A model generated the notes under the pieces. It worked only from the letters and a program-made list of their open reading frames with translations. It ran no database searches and had not been told where the DNA came from. DNA of 49,508 bases from Deltaproteobacteria bacterium. Lineage in GTDB: Bacteria; Desulfobacterota; GWC2-55-46; JAJCZF01. Made by a program: the position numbers and the translations under genes. Below, one piece after another: positions 24,185 to 32,195 of this stretch. The stretch is from positions 1 through 49,508 of the forward strand of contig JAJCZF010000034.1 in assembly GCA_029262535.1 (NCBI GenBank), in the 5' to 3' direction. Positions within the stretch are counted from its first letter, which is position 1. Each line of letters opens with the position of its first letter.

Positions 24185-24754
24185 ATGCGTATTATCCTAA
24201 TCTTATTTATACTTGCACTCTTGCCGTCGCCCGCCCTTTCACAGATTTATAAGTGGAAGGACGATAACGGCAAGGTCCATATTACCGATGATTTCTATAA
24301 GGTGCCGGAAGGCAAGATGGACTCTGTCGAAAAGATTCGAGAAAGCGCAAGGTCCAGATCGAGCGTTAAAGCTCCGGCATCCACCAACCCCGCCGACAAA
24401 TCAAAAAAAGCAGAAGTCGTCCTGCCGACCGGTATGCAACCGGACGAGGTTTACAGGGCCTACGATAACGCCCTGCAAACCGGCAAGTCCAAAGAGGCCA
24501 TGCGCCATATGTCCAGGAGCTTCAAAGAATCCCTGACCAAGAGAGATATCAACGACATCATAATTGGATTCAAAACCATGGACAGGGACATGATGACTTA
24601 TATAGATTTCAGGAAGCCGGATATAAAAGGCGGCAGGGCCTCACTGGTTGTAACCTCCGAGCACGACGGACAGGACTATATGGGTTTTATCAAGTTTGTA
24701 ATAGAAGAGAGAAGCTGGAAGATATCGAGTGAGCGCTGGAGCGAGGACGACTAA
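24185..24754 (+). CDS. DUF4124 periplasmic protein with NTF2-like C-terminus
   Basis: The 189-residue product begins with a signal peptide (MRIILILFILALLPSPALS) and a DUF4124 module (QIYKWKDDNGKVHITDDFYK). It continues with a Ser/Lys-rich linker and a C-terminal domain (about 90-189: DEVYRAYDNALQTGKSKEAM to WKISSERWSEDD) with the helix-then-sheet look of NTF2-like folds. The ATG at 24185 is chosen over an in-frame TTG at 24134 because GGAG lies seven bases before it and the upstream codons coincide with a promoter. It is a tandem paralogue of the preceding gene in its first 50 residues only. Function is unknown. Confidence 0.8.
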   Translation: MRIILILFILALLPSPALSQIYKWKDDNGKVHITDDFYKVPEGKMDSVEKIRESARSRSSVKAPASTNPADKSKKAEVVLPTGMQPDEVYRAYDNALQTGKSKEAMRHMSRSFKESLTKRDINDIIIGFKTMDRDMMTYIDFRKPDIKGGRASLVVTSEHDGQDYMGFIKFVIEERSWKISSERWSEDD

Positions 24755-24770
24755 CCTCCCTCACTCATTG

Positions 24771-24795
24771 GGGTTCAGGGTGGAGCCCTGAATCG
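24771..24795. repeat. Palindromic intergenic repeat, copy 3
   Basis: GGTTCAGGG pairs with CCCTGAATC (one G-T pair) around a TGGAG loop. It is the most diverged of the three copies, and lies 17 bp after the DUF4124 gene. Confidence 0.6.
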
Positions 24796-24808
24796 AAACC
24801 ATTAAGAA

Positions 24809-24824
24809 CTTCGCCTTCCGCAGG
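24809..24824 (+). repeat. Short repeat CTTCGCCTTNCGCAGG, copy 2
   Basis: It matches 725-740 with one base difference and again follows a GGTTCAGG palindrome. Confidence 0.55.
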
Positions 24825-24844
24825 CCCGACCTTATCTTCATATT

Positions 24845-25189
24845 ATGCTCAATATAAAAAAGATTAGAATATTAACCTCTTTCACTCTGCTACATTTAAT
24901 CATTAGCGCTTTTTCCTTCATAAATTCTTTTGCCATGGGCATGGGGAGATTTGAGACTGGAGAAGAGGCCTCTACTTTAGAAAAGGTTTTAGATCTTATC
25001 TCGGAAATTTTACTCTTCCCACTGATTAATCCGCTTATAAGATGGAGCGGAAAATTAACAGAAGGACTCTTTCCAGGATTATTGGGATGGATTCCTTTCG
25101 CTCTCAATAGTTTTATCTGGGCATTATTTTTTTATTGGATCTTTAGAAAGATGAATCTAATAAAACCGGGTAAAAGATCTACTCCGTAA
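24845..25189 (+). CDS. Small membrane protein of unknown function
   Basis: This 114-residue hydrophobic protein has likely membrane helices at about 10-30, 53-70 and 80-100 (IPFALNSFIWALFFYWIF) and a basic C-terminus. No family was recognised. It is AT-rich compared with neighbours and lacks a clear Shine-Dalgarno sequence, so it may be a recent arrival. It lies alone between the DUF4124 gene and uvrB on the same strand. Confidence 0.65.
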   Translation: MLNIKKIRILTSFTLLHLIISAFSFINSFAMGMGRFETGEEASTLEKVLDLISEILLFPLINPLIRWSGKLTEGLFPGLLGWIPFALNSFIWALFFYWIFRKMNLIKPGKRSTP

Positions 25190-25226
25190 GTTTTGTAAGA
25201 CACTTGCTTAACTAAAAAGATTCCCC

Positions 25227-25255
25227 TTCAAAACTTAGTCGTCCTGTAATATCAT
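25227..25255 (+). promoter_or_regulatory. Promoter of uvrB, nearly on the start codon
   Basis: TTCAAA (25227-25232), a 17-bp spacer and TATCAT (25250-25255), a near copy of the promoter at 23621-23649. The -10 box ends six bases before the ATG at 25262, so the mRNA may be leaderless. The CTGTA half-site overlapping the spacer resembles half of an E. coli-type LexA box, but the other half is poor. Confidence 0.5.
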
Positions 25256-25261
25256 ATAGGG

Positions 25262-27289
25262 ATGACCTTCTACGAAAATATCGGATACTCACGCGCGGAA
25301 AAGCCCTTTAAGATGCGGACGGAATACGAACCGGCGGGCGACCAGCCCGCGGCTATCGCGGAGCTGGTTAAGGGCATACGCTCGGGTCAGAAAGATCAGG
25401 TCCTGATGGGCGTAACCGGCTCTGGCAAGACCTTTACCATGGCAAAGGTCATTGAAAAGCTCGGACAACCCGCGCTCGTCATGGCGCCCAATAAGACGCT
25501 GGCCGCGCAGCTCTATTCGGAGTTTCGTGAGCTCTTCCCGGATAATGCCGTCGAGTACTTCGTCTCCTACTACGACTACTACCAACCCGAGGCATATATA
25601 CCGACAACCGATACCTTTATCGAAAAAGACGCCTCCATAAACGACGAGATCGACAAGCTGCGCCACTCGGCCACGCACGCCCTGCTTACGAGGCGCGACG
25701 TCATCATCGTCGCCTCTGTATCGTGCATATACGGCATCGGCTCGCCCGAAGACTACGGGGCCATACACCTCTATATAGAAAAAGATATGGAGACAGAACG
25801 CGACATGATTCTAAAACGGCTTGTCGAGATGCAATATAAAAGAAACGACTACGACTTCCACCGAGGCACATTCCGGGTCAGGGGCGACGTGGTGGAGATC
25901 TTTCCGGTATACGAGGCCGAGATCGCCATACGCGTAGAATTTTTCGGTGACACCGTTGAAAAGATCTCAACCATCGACCCTGTTCGCGGCACGACCAGGC
26001 AGGGGCTCGAAAAGGCTCTCATACACCCTGCCAGCCACTTTGTGACGACACGCGACAACCTCAAGCGCGCATCCGAGTCTATTCAGGAAGAGCTACGTGG
26101 ACGAATAAAAGAACTCAAGAGCGAGATGAAGCTGATCGAGGCACAGAAGATCGAACAGCGCACGAGTTACGACCTCGAACTTATGGAAGAGATGGGATAC
26201 TGCCCGGGCATCGAAAACTACTCAAGACACCTGTCGGGGCGGCTGCCGGGCGAGGCACCCTACACGCTGATAGATTATTTTCCAAAAGATTTTCTATTAT
26301 TCATGGACGAATCGCATATGAGCGTGCCGCAGGTCGGCGGCATGTACCACGGCGACAGGTCGAGGAAGCAGACGCTCGTAAACTACGGCTTCCGCCTGCC
26401 CTCGGCGCTCGACAACCGTCCCTTGCAATTCGACGAGTTTGCGCGAAGGATAAACAAGGTCGTATATGTATCGGCCACCCCCGCCTCATACGAACTCGAA
26501 CGCACGGGCGGGGCCGTGGTGGAGCAGGTAATACGCCCCACCGGCCTGATGGACCCTGAGGTAGAGGTACGCCCCGCAGGCACGCAGGTGGACGACCTGC
26601 TCGGCGAACTAAAGATACGCGCCGAGGCCGGGGAACGCGTGCTCGTAACGACACTAACAAAGCGCATGTCAGAGGATATCACGACCTATTATACCGATCT
26701 CGGCCTGCGCGTAAAATACCTGCACTCGGATATTGCTACACTCGAACGCATAGAGATACTTAAGTCGCTCAGGGAGGGCGGCTTTGACATATTGATCGGC
26801 ATTAACCTATTGAGGGAGGGGCTAGACCTGCCGGAGGTAACGCTCGTTGCCATACTCGACGCCGACAAGGAGGGTTTTCTGAGATCGGAACGCGCGCTCA
26901 TACAGACCTTCGGTCGCGCGGCGCGTAATGTAAAGGGCAGAGTGATCCTCTACGCCGACCGGATAACTCGCTCCATGAAGGCGGCAATGGACGAGACCGA
27001 GAGGCGGCGTATCATACAGGCGGCCTACAACAAAGAGCACGATATAACGCCCGAAACGATTACGAGCAAGATAAAGGATATCATGTCCTCGATCTACGAA
27101 CAGGACTACGTAACCGTCGCAACCGCCGCCGAGGAAGAGGCCGAATACACAACGAGCAAAGATATCCCCGGCCTCTTAAGGAAGCTTAGAAAAGAGATGA
27201 AAAAAGCCGCAAAGGAACTCGACTTCGAAGAGGCGGCGGAACTACGCGACAAGATCAGGAAACTTGAGGACCGGGAGCTTGGGGTCTAG
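25262..27289 (+). CDS. uvrB: UvrABC system protein B
   Basis: This 675-residue damage-verification helicase of nucleotide excision repair works with UvrA and UvrC. Walker A is GVTGSGKT (50-57). The beta-hairpin region [12 protein letters not shown], the helicase motif LLFMDESH, and motif VI (QTFGRAARN) are present, as is the C-terminal UVR domain that binds UvrC ([20 protein letters not shown], about 641-660). The ATG at 25262 is used because the conserved KPFK of UvrB N-termini lies at residues 14-17 and no other start codon precedes it; this gives about 10 more residues than usual. The next in-frame ATG (25313) would cut into the conserved start. No Shine-Dalgarno sequence is visible. Confidence 0.97.
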   Translation: MTFYENIGYSRAEKPFKMRTEYEPAGDQPAAIAELVKGIRSGQKDQVLMGVTGSGKTFTMAKVIEKLGQPALVMAPNKTLAAQLYSEFRELFPDNAVEYFVSYYDYYQPEAYIPTTDTFIEKDASINDEIDKLRHSATHALLTRRDVIIVASVSCIYGIGSPEDYGAIHLYIEKDMETERDMILKRLVEMQYKRNDYDFHRGTFRVRGDVVEIFPVYEAEIAIRVEFFGDTVEKISTIDPVRGTTRQGLEKALIHPASHFVTTRDNLKRASESIQEELRGRIKELKSEMKLIEAQKIEQRTSYDLELMEEMGYCPGIENYSRHLSGRLPGEAPYTLIDYFPKDFLLFMDESHMSVPQVGGMYHGDRSRKQTLVNYGFRLPSALDNRPLQFDEFARRINKVVYVSATPASYELERTGGAVVEQVIRPTGLMDPEVEVRPAGTQVDDLLGELKIRAEAGERVLVTTLTKRMSEDITTYYTDLGLRVKYLHSDIATLERIEILKSLREGGFDILIGINLLREGLDLPEVTLVAILDADKEGFLRSERALIQTFGRAARNVKGRVILYADRITRSMKAAMDETERRRIIQAAYNKEHDITPETITSKIKDIMSSIYEQDYVTVATAAEEEAEYTTSKDIPGLLRKLRKEMKKAAKELDFEEAAELRDKIRKLEDRELGV

Positions 27290-27442
27290 AGAACTAACTA
27301 TTAATGTTGCGAACGAGTGGCAACCGGTTTATCCATAACCCATTGAGAGAAGAGGTATAACACCAATGTACGGGAAAGCTAGTAGAGGTTCACAAGCCGA
27401 TCTGCAACGCGTTACAACCAACTATAAAGATCTACAAATTAA

Positions 27443-27473
27443 GTCCGCGAAATTGGCCGCACACCCTGTGTGC
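27443..27473 (+). repeat. GCGAAAT hairpin repeat, copy D
   Basis: GTCCGCGAAATTGGCC is followed by the inverted repeat GCACAC-CCT-GTGTGC. It abuts the folE2 stop codon (27474-27476), so it forms the 3' hairpin of the folE2 message. Confidence 0.75.
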
Positions 27474-28250
27474 CTACTTGCGTTCCACGTAAGCGTAGGC
27501 AGAATGGTTGTGGATCGATTCCCAGTTTTCTGCTTCGATGCGGGCGTAGCGGACGCCTTTCATGGCGTCGAGGGCTATTGTCACTTCGCGCACTACATCT
27601 TCGACAAACATGGGCTTGTCATAGGCCTGTTCGGTGATGTACTTCTCGTCGGGGCGTTTCAGAAGGCTGTATACGGGGCTTGAGGCGGAAGATTCTATGG
27701 TCTCGATGATATCCTCTATCCAGACGAACTCGTCAAGGCGCAGGGCCACGCGGACCTCGCCACGCTGGTTGTGCGCTCCACGGTCAGATATCTCCTTTGA
27801 GCATGGGCATACGGTTGTGACCGGCACGGCTATCTCCAACAATAGATCAAGCTCGCTATTTAACGAACCTGTATAGCGGCAGGTATATTCCATCAGGCCC
27901 CTGGCCTTTGAGACCGGCGCGGCCTTTTCTATAAAATATGGAAATTCGACCTCGAGATGGGCCGTCGTCGCGCCGAACTTCTCCTTCATCTTTTCGAGTA
28001 TCTCTTTAAAATTCTTATTGGATATCTCGCGGCGGTGTTCGTTCAGGATCTCGATAAAACGGCTCATGTGAGTGCCCTTGAAGGTGCGCGGCAGGTCTAC
28101 ATAGAGATTTATCGTTCCGACGGTATGCTGGACCTTGTTCTTCTTATCGAGGACCTTAATGGGGTAACGGATATCCTTGACACCGACCTTGTCTATGTCG
28201 ATCTCCCGAAAGTCGGGCTCGGCCTGTATATCTTTTAAATTATTTTCCAT
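27474..28250 (-). CDS. folE2: GTP cyclohydrolase IB (FolE2)
   Basis: This 258-residue enzyme converts GTP to 7,8-dihydroneopterin triphosphate, the first step to tetrahydrofolate and queuosine. It is the metal-versatile IB type, not FolE. The signature VCPCSKEISDRGAHNQRG (about 147-164) holds the metal-binding and catalytic cysteines and His160. The protein ends shortly after SIHNHSAYAYVERK, with its HNHSAY block. It overlaps queD by 11 bp and lies downstream of it on the same strand, so the two form a coupled operon for early deazaguanine synthesis. FolE2 is often used under zinc limitation, but no Zur box was recognised. Confidence 0.96.
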   Translation of the reverse strand: MENNLKDIQAEPDFREIDIDKVGVKDIRYPIKVLDKKNKVQHTVGTINLYVDLPRTFKGTHMSRFIEILNEHRREISNKNFKEILEKMKEKFGATTAHLEVEFPYFIEKAAPVSKARGLMEYTCRYTGSLNSELDLLLEIAVPVTTVCPCSKEISDRGAHNQRGEVRVALRLDEFVWIEDIIETIESSASSPVYSLLKRPDEKYITEQAYDKPMFVEDVVREVTIALDAMKGVRYARIEAENWESIHNHSAYAYVERK

Positions 28251-28617
28251 AATATGTAGCCGCCGATCCTTCCGACTCCCATACCTTGACAGAAGTTACA
28301 TTTACACGGTCGTCTTTAATCGCTCCTGAAATCTCATCGAAGAGGTAAGATGCGATATTCTCCGCACTCGGATTTACGGTATCAAAGGGCGAAACCTCGT
28401 TAAGGTAGTTATGGTCTAAGCGGCCCACTACCTTCTCGGCCTCTGCCCGGAGAACCCTAAAGTCGATGACCATGCCGAGCTTGTCGAGAATGTCCGATCC
28501 GACATTGACCTCTATCTTCCAGTTATGGCCGTGCAGGCGCTCGCACGAACCCTCATAACCCCTCAGGTTGTGGGCCGCGGCAAAGCTGCTCGTTATGGTT
28601 ACTTCGTATTTCGGCAT
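28240..28617 (-). CDS. queD: 6-carboxytetrahydropterin synthase (QueD)
   Basis: This 125-residue zinc enzyme of the PTPS family turns dihydroneopterin triphosphate into 6-carboxytetrahydropterin on the way to preQ0. The zinc histidines are His16 (FAAAHNL), His29 and His31 (RLHGHNW), with catalytic Cys25 in GSCERLHGH. That spacing (CxxxHGH) is typical of QueD. The C-terminal WESEGSAATY contains the substrate-binding glutamate. There is no good Shine-Dalgarno sequence before the ATG. It overlaps folE2 by 11 bp. QueE and QueC are not in the window, and no preQ1 riboswitch was recognised upstream. Confidence 0.93.
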   Translation of the reverse strand: MPKYEVTITSSFAAAHNLRGYEGSCERLHGHNWKIEVNVGSDILDKLGMVIDFRVLRAEAEKVVGRLDHNYLNEVSPFDTVNPSAENIASYLFDEISGAIKDDRVNVTSVKVWESEGSAATYYGK

Positions 28618-28683
28618 ATTGTATAAAGGGAATAGCTAAAAATAACCGGCGCGGACAAAAAACTATCCTGTGCCGAGAACGAA

Positions 28684-28712
28684 CTCCGCGAAATAAAACC
28701 ACACCTGTGTGG
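28684..28712 (+). repeat. GCGAAAT hairpin repeat, copy E
   Basis: CTCCGCGAAATAAAA is followed by CCACACCTGTGTGG. Compared with copies G and I, the outer G-C pair is flipped to C-G in both arms, so pairing is kept. Confidence 0.8.
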
Positions 28713-28740
28713 CGCGAAATTGGAGCCGCACACTGTGCGG
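28712..28740 (+). repeat. GCGAAAT hairpin repeat, copy F
   Basis: GCGCGAAATTGGAG is followed by CCGCACACTGTGCGG, a perfect palindrome around one central base. It is directly joined to copy E. Confidence 0.8.
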
Positions 28741-28782
28741 TAAAAATAAAAACGGAGCGGTATTGTTGATTACCGCCCCGTT
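28741..28782 (-). terminator. Rho-independent terminator of nrdJ
   Basis: On the minus strand AACGG-GCGGTA and TACCGC-CCGTT form a stem (28782-28751, one mismatch) followed by TTTTTATTTTTA (28750-28741). It lies about 140 bp after the nrdJ stop codon. Confidence 0.8.
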
Positions 28783-28918
28783 CTCTTTATATTATCATAT
28801 CAACTGGGCTTTGTCGCCCGTATTTTTCAGGTCACTTTAGGCTTCGTAATGCGTCTATATCCCATATTCTCCCGCTAATATCTTATACTCTTCGGCCCCT
28901 AACGCCCCTTTTGGGCTA

Positions 28919-31393
28919 TTAGCACTCGGAGTATCCACAACCGCGACATACGACACAGCCGTCGGAGTGTTCAATAGTGCCGCCGCAATCGGGGCATGCT
29001 CCGCGCATCAGTCGGTCTGCGAATGTGAACTCAAGCGAAGCGTGGTCTTGCTCTATGGCCGCCGCGGCGAGGTGTGCGTCGTTACCGATAGTCGTTGCGC
29101 TCGCCGTGCCGGTGCCTAGCGAAGTCGATTGGCGACTCGCCTTAAAGCGAAGATACCACTCAAGGGCCTGCGCCATGGCGTCGGAGCAGCTAAGGACCTT
29201 GTCCGTGCCGTAACCGACCGGAAGGTGGCAGCTGATGCCGCGCATCTGGCTAACGATCTCCTGGGGTTTTATGCCGCTACGCAGGGCCATGGAGGTCATA
29301 CGGCCCATCGCCTCGCACTGGGAAGCGACACAACCGCCGGCCTTGCCTATCTGGGTAAATATCTCAAACGGGTTGCCCTCTTCGTCCTCGTTAATGACGA
29401 CATAGAGATTACCGCAACCTGTCTTGACCTTTCTTGTGACACCGAAGGCGACCTCGCCCCTCTGCTTGGGCGCTAGCGTTGCGGCAGGTGCGGTTACAGC
29501 CGGCTCTGTCTCGGCCTCGGCTCCTTCTTTCTTTTCACTGCCGCGGTTTAGGACCTGAACGTCGCGTGAGCCGTCACGATAGACGGTTACACCCTTACAG
29601 CCAAGCTCATAGCTCAAGAGATAGGCCTCGGCAATATCCTCGCGCGTCGCTTCGTTGGGGAAGTTCACGGTCTTGGAGACCGCGTTATCGGTTCCCTCCT
29701 GAAAGGCCGCCTGCATCTTTATATGCCACTCCGGGGTAATCTCGTGAGAGGTCACAAAGACCCTCTTAATATCATCGTCTATGGAGTCGATTTCATGTAT
29801 GGAGCCGCTCTCGGCGACCTTCCTGAGTGTCTCTTCGTCATCGAAGCCGCCGGCCTTGGCCGCCGATTCAAATAGCGGGTTGACATCCAGCAGCTCGGCG
29901 CCGTCCATGACGTTACGCGTAAAGGCAAGGGCGAATAGAGGCTCCACGCCTGACGAACATCCGGCAATGATAGAGATGGTTCCTGTCGGGGCGATGGTCG
30001 TAACGGTGGCGTTACGCATCTTCATGCCGCCCTTTTTATCGAATATGGAACCCTTAAAGTTCGGGAATGTGCCGCGCTCTTCCGCGAGCCTGCTGGAGGC
30101 CTCCCAACCTTTGTCCTGAATAAAGCGCATGACCTTGCGCCCCGTATCGATGGCCTCATCCGAATCGTAGGGTATGCCGAGCTTTATGAGCATATCGGAA
30201 AAGCCCATAAGTCCGAGCCCTATCTTCCTGTTGCTCTTTGTAACTTCACCTATCTGCTTGATGGGATAGCGGTTCATATCTATTACGTTATCAAGGAAAT
30301 GTACGGCCATTGATACGGTCTTTTCGAGTTTTTCAAAGTCGATCTCGACCCCGGAGGAGCCGTTACCCGGAGCGCCCTTTAACATGCGGCTCATATTTAT
30401 CGAACCGAGATTGCAGGACTCATACGGAAGAAGCGGCTGCTCTCCACACGGATTGGTGGACTCTATATCTCCGACGAGCGGGGTCGGGTTGTCCTCGTTC
30501 ATCCTGTCTATAAAGACGATGCCCGGATCTCCGTTGGACCACGCCATATCGACTATCTTGTCAAATACGTCACGCGCATTTAACGAAGCCACTACCTCGG
30601 TCTTATCTCTCGGGCTCCTCAGGTCGTACTCGGTATCTTCCTCAACGGCCTCCATGAACTCTTTGGTCATAGCTACGGAGATATTAAAGTTATTCAGCTT
30701 GTCGTTATCTTCCTTGCAGGTGATAAAGTTCATGATATCGGGATGGTCGCTACGAAGGATGCCCATATTGGCCCCGCGGCGAGTGCCGCCCTGCTTTATG
30801 GCTTCGGTCGCGCTATCGAATACCGACATAAAAGATATCGGCCCCGAAGAGATACCGGAGGTAGAGCCCACCACATCGCCCGACGGACGAAGCGAGGAGA
30901 AGGAGAAGCCGGTGCCGCCGCCGGACTTATGAATGAGAGCGGTATTTTTTATAGCCTCGAAGATCGACTCCATAGAGTCCTCGACCGGAAGCACGAAACA
31001 TGCGGAAAGCTGCTGCAGATCGCGCCCGGCATTCATAAGGGTCGGAGAGTTCGGCAAGAACTCAAGCGAGGCCATTGCATTATAAAACTCTTCGGCAACC
31101 GGCAGTATGTCGGCGTCGGGGTCGTAATTCAATTCGGCCTCGGCGATATTAAGGCTTACGCGTTTAAAGAGTTCTTCGGGGGTTTCGGTGGGGTTGCCTT
31201 CTTCGTCCTTTATAAGGTAGCGTTTTTCGAGCACCGTTCTCGCATTGTCCGAGATGGCCGATTTCATTTTGAAGAACTTATCCTTTGCTTCCTCGGTTAC
31301 ACTCTTCTTCTTACTCGCCTGCGCTGCCCCCTTTGAGGACTGCTTCACCGCGCTCTTACCGAGCGTCCTGTCGTAAATGCTTTCCTTAATCAT
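28919..31393 (-). CDS. nrdJ: Ribonucleoside-diphosphate reductase, adenosylcobalamin-dependent (class II)
   Basis: This 824-residue enzyme makes deoxyribonucleotides using a B12 radical, without oxygen or a second subunit. Visible features are NSPTLMNAGRDLQQLSACFV (about 115-134, with active-site Cys132), SGGGTGFSFSSLRPSG, the catalytic NPCGEQPLLPYESCNLGSIN (314-333: Cys316, Glu318, Cys327), PTGTISIIAGCSSGVEP, a TSCPD domain (about 660-745: KTGCGNLYVVI) and a C-terminal cysteine cluster (from about 800: CPDCGG, CVVCRGCGYSEC) that delivers reducing equivalents. The start ATG has AGAAGGGG upstream and a promoter at 31490-31518. B12 supply genes are not in the window, and a cobalamin riboswitch was looked for and not found. 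Confidence 0.97.
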   Translation of the reverse strand: MIKESIYDRTLGKSAVKQSSKGAAQASKKKSVTEEAKDKFFKMKSAISDNARTVLEKRYLIKDEEGNPTETPEELFKRVSLNIAEAELNYDPDADILPVAEEFYNAMASLEFLPNSPTLMNAGRDLQQLSACFVLPVEDSMESIFEAIKNTALIHKSGGGTGFSFSSLRPSGDVVGSTSGISSGPISFMSVFDSATEAIKQGGTRRGANMGILRSDHPDIMNFITCKEDNDKLNNFNISVAMTKEFMEAVEEDTEYDLRSPRDKTEVVASLNARDVFDKIVDMAWSNGDPGIVFIDRMNEDNPTPLVGDIESTNPCGEQPLLPYESCNLGSINMSRMLKGAPGNGSSGVEIDFEKLEKTVSMAVHFLDNVIDMNRYPIKQIGEVTKSNRKIGLGLMGFSDMLIKLGIPYDSDEAIDTGRKVMRFIQDKGWEASSRLAEERGTFPNFKGSIFDKKGGMKMRNATVTTIAPTGTISIIAGCSSGVEPLFALAFTRNVMDGAELLDVNPLFESAAKAGGFDDEETLRKVAESGSIHEIDSIDDDIKRVFVTSHEITPEWHIKMQAAFQEGTDNAVSKTVNFPNEATREDIAEAYLLSYELGCKGVTVYRDGSRDVQVLNRGSEKKEGAEAETEPAVTAPAATLAPKQRGEVAFGVTRKVKTGCGNLYVVINEDEEGNPFEIFTQIGKAGGCVASQCEAMGRMTSMALRSGIKPQEIVSQMRGISCHLPVGYGTDKVLSCSDAMAQALEWYLRFKASRQSTSLGTGTASATTIGNDAHLAAAAIEQDHASLEFTFADRLMRGACPDCGGTIEHSDGCVVCRGCGYSEC

Positions 31394-31489
31394 GCCGTAG
31401 ACCCCTTCTCAAACTCTAGAAATTAATCATTCCTCCAGCCACCCCATTTCATTAGGGAGGCCGATAATAAATACAAATAGATAAAGACC

Positions 31490-31518
31490 GTTACAATACC
31501 TGAAAGACGGACTGTCAA
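31490..31518 (-). promoter_or_regulatory. Proximal promoter of nrdJ
   Basis: On the minus strand: TTGACA (31518-31513), a 17-bp spacer, TGTAAC (31495-31490). The leader to the ATG would be about 90 nt. Confidence 0.6.
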
Positions 31519-31609
31519 TCCATCATCCAGCAAAAAGCAGTGGCGCGAAAGAAGCAGACCTCTGTGTCATTATGCCGCGAACTACGAACTACCCGACGCC
31601 AGAAACTAA

Positions 31610-31710
31610 CTCCACGAAATAAAAGCACACCTGTGTGCCTGTGTGGCGCGAACTACAAACCACACGGCGCCAAAAACTAACTCCGCGAAATAGAAGCACA
31701 CCTGTGTGCC
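31610..31710 (+). repeat. Cluster of GCGAAAT hairpin repeats (copies G, H, I)
   Basis: CTCCACGAAATAAAA with GCACACCTGTGTGC (31610-31639) and CTCCGCGAAATAGAA with GCACACCTGTGTGC (31681-31710) are intact. A degenerate unit (about 31643-31671, GGCGCGAACTACAAAC) lies between them. The units are about 71 bp apart. Confidence 0.75.
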
Positions 31711-31729
31711 CGGCGGCGTGGCTTAATTA

Positions 31730-31937
31730 GGGTTTTTTAACTCCCCATTCTCTCAACTTTAATATAATTAAGTGATAATTATTGCAGTCTGAAGCCCTGT
31801 AAGACCGGGTTATAATGGGGCTAGGCCGCCCCAAGGCAAGGCCCCTAAAGGGCTCTTTGGAATTAGCTAATAACGTTTATCAACATTATTAATATAAAGC
31901 CCTGAAAACATAGATAAATAGCCCATCTGGTGGGTAT
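31730..31937 (-). ncRNA. Candidate structured leader or ncRNA upstream of nrdJ
   Basis: It starts just after the promoter at 31944-31971. The first 35 nt form a hairpin (31911-31925 with 31931-31944, 13 pairs with one mismatch and one bulge). Further hairpins are GAGCCC/GGGGC-type stems around 31826-31862 (GGGGC pairing with GCCCC). No known RNA family was recognised. The 3' end is unknown, and it may simply be a long nrdJ leader. Confidence 0.25.
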
Positions 31938-31943
31938 TCATCT

Positions 31944-31971
31944 ATAATACCACAAGATATGGTACTGTCAA
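31944..31971 (-). promoter_or_regulatory. Distal promoter reading toward nrdJ
   Basis: On the minus strand: TTGACA (31971-31966), a 16-bp spacer, TATTAT (31949-31944). It is one of the best promoter matches in the window, 570 bp from the nrdJ start codon, with no protein gene between. Confidence 0.7.
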
Positions 31972-32134
31972 GTACAAATTAACAAAAAATAATATTTTTC
32001 TTGCGAAGCCGCAACGGTAAAGGCTTAGGGCGTTTTCTGCCGGATATCAAGGCTATTTTCATTATTCTTTCCCGGACCGTTCCGGTTTAGAAAAAACATT
32101 TCTCTCATACTATATAGAATGGAAAAGGACTCAA

Positions 32135-32154
32135 TTGACCTGTATAAGGGTCAA
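32135..32154. promoter_or_regulatory. Perfect inverted repeat, possible operator
   Basis: TTGACC (32135-32140) and GGTCAA (32149-32154) flank eight bases. It lies about 30 bp before the TATAAT at 32184-32189, where an activator could bind. The binding protein is unknown. Confidence 0.4.
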
Positions 32155-32183
32155 ACTTTAATCTTAGCGTAATATTTACAGGA

Positions 32184-32189
32184 TATAAT
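32184..32189 (+). promoter_or_regulatory. -10 box of a putative promoter upstream of tolQ
   Basis: A perfect TATAAT without a recognisable -35 box. The nearby inverted repeat could mark activator control. The predicted start is about 32196, right before the folded stretch that begins with GGTCC. Confidence 0.45.
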
Positions 32190-32195
32190 GAACAG

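Larger units (their letters stand above)
28618..28918. other. 301-bp gap between nrdJ and queD
   Basis: It holds hairpin repeats E and F (28684-28740) and the nrdJ terminator (28741-28782). The remaining 28783-28918 is AT-rich with no recognisable gene or RNA. Confidence 0.7.

Noticed and set aside
27290..27442. Small protein gene between uvrB and folE2
   Set aside because: An open frame from 27366 continues antisense into folE2 and has no ribosome-binding site or family resemblance.
28618..28680. PreQ1 riboswitch upstream of queD
   Set aside because: No suitable H-type pseudoknot aptamer was visible near the start codon.
31394..31971. Cobalamin riboswitch upstream of nrdJ
   Set aside because: No B12-box sequence or GCCACTG in the proper order was found; the single GCCACTG near 31540 lacks the other elements.
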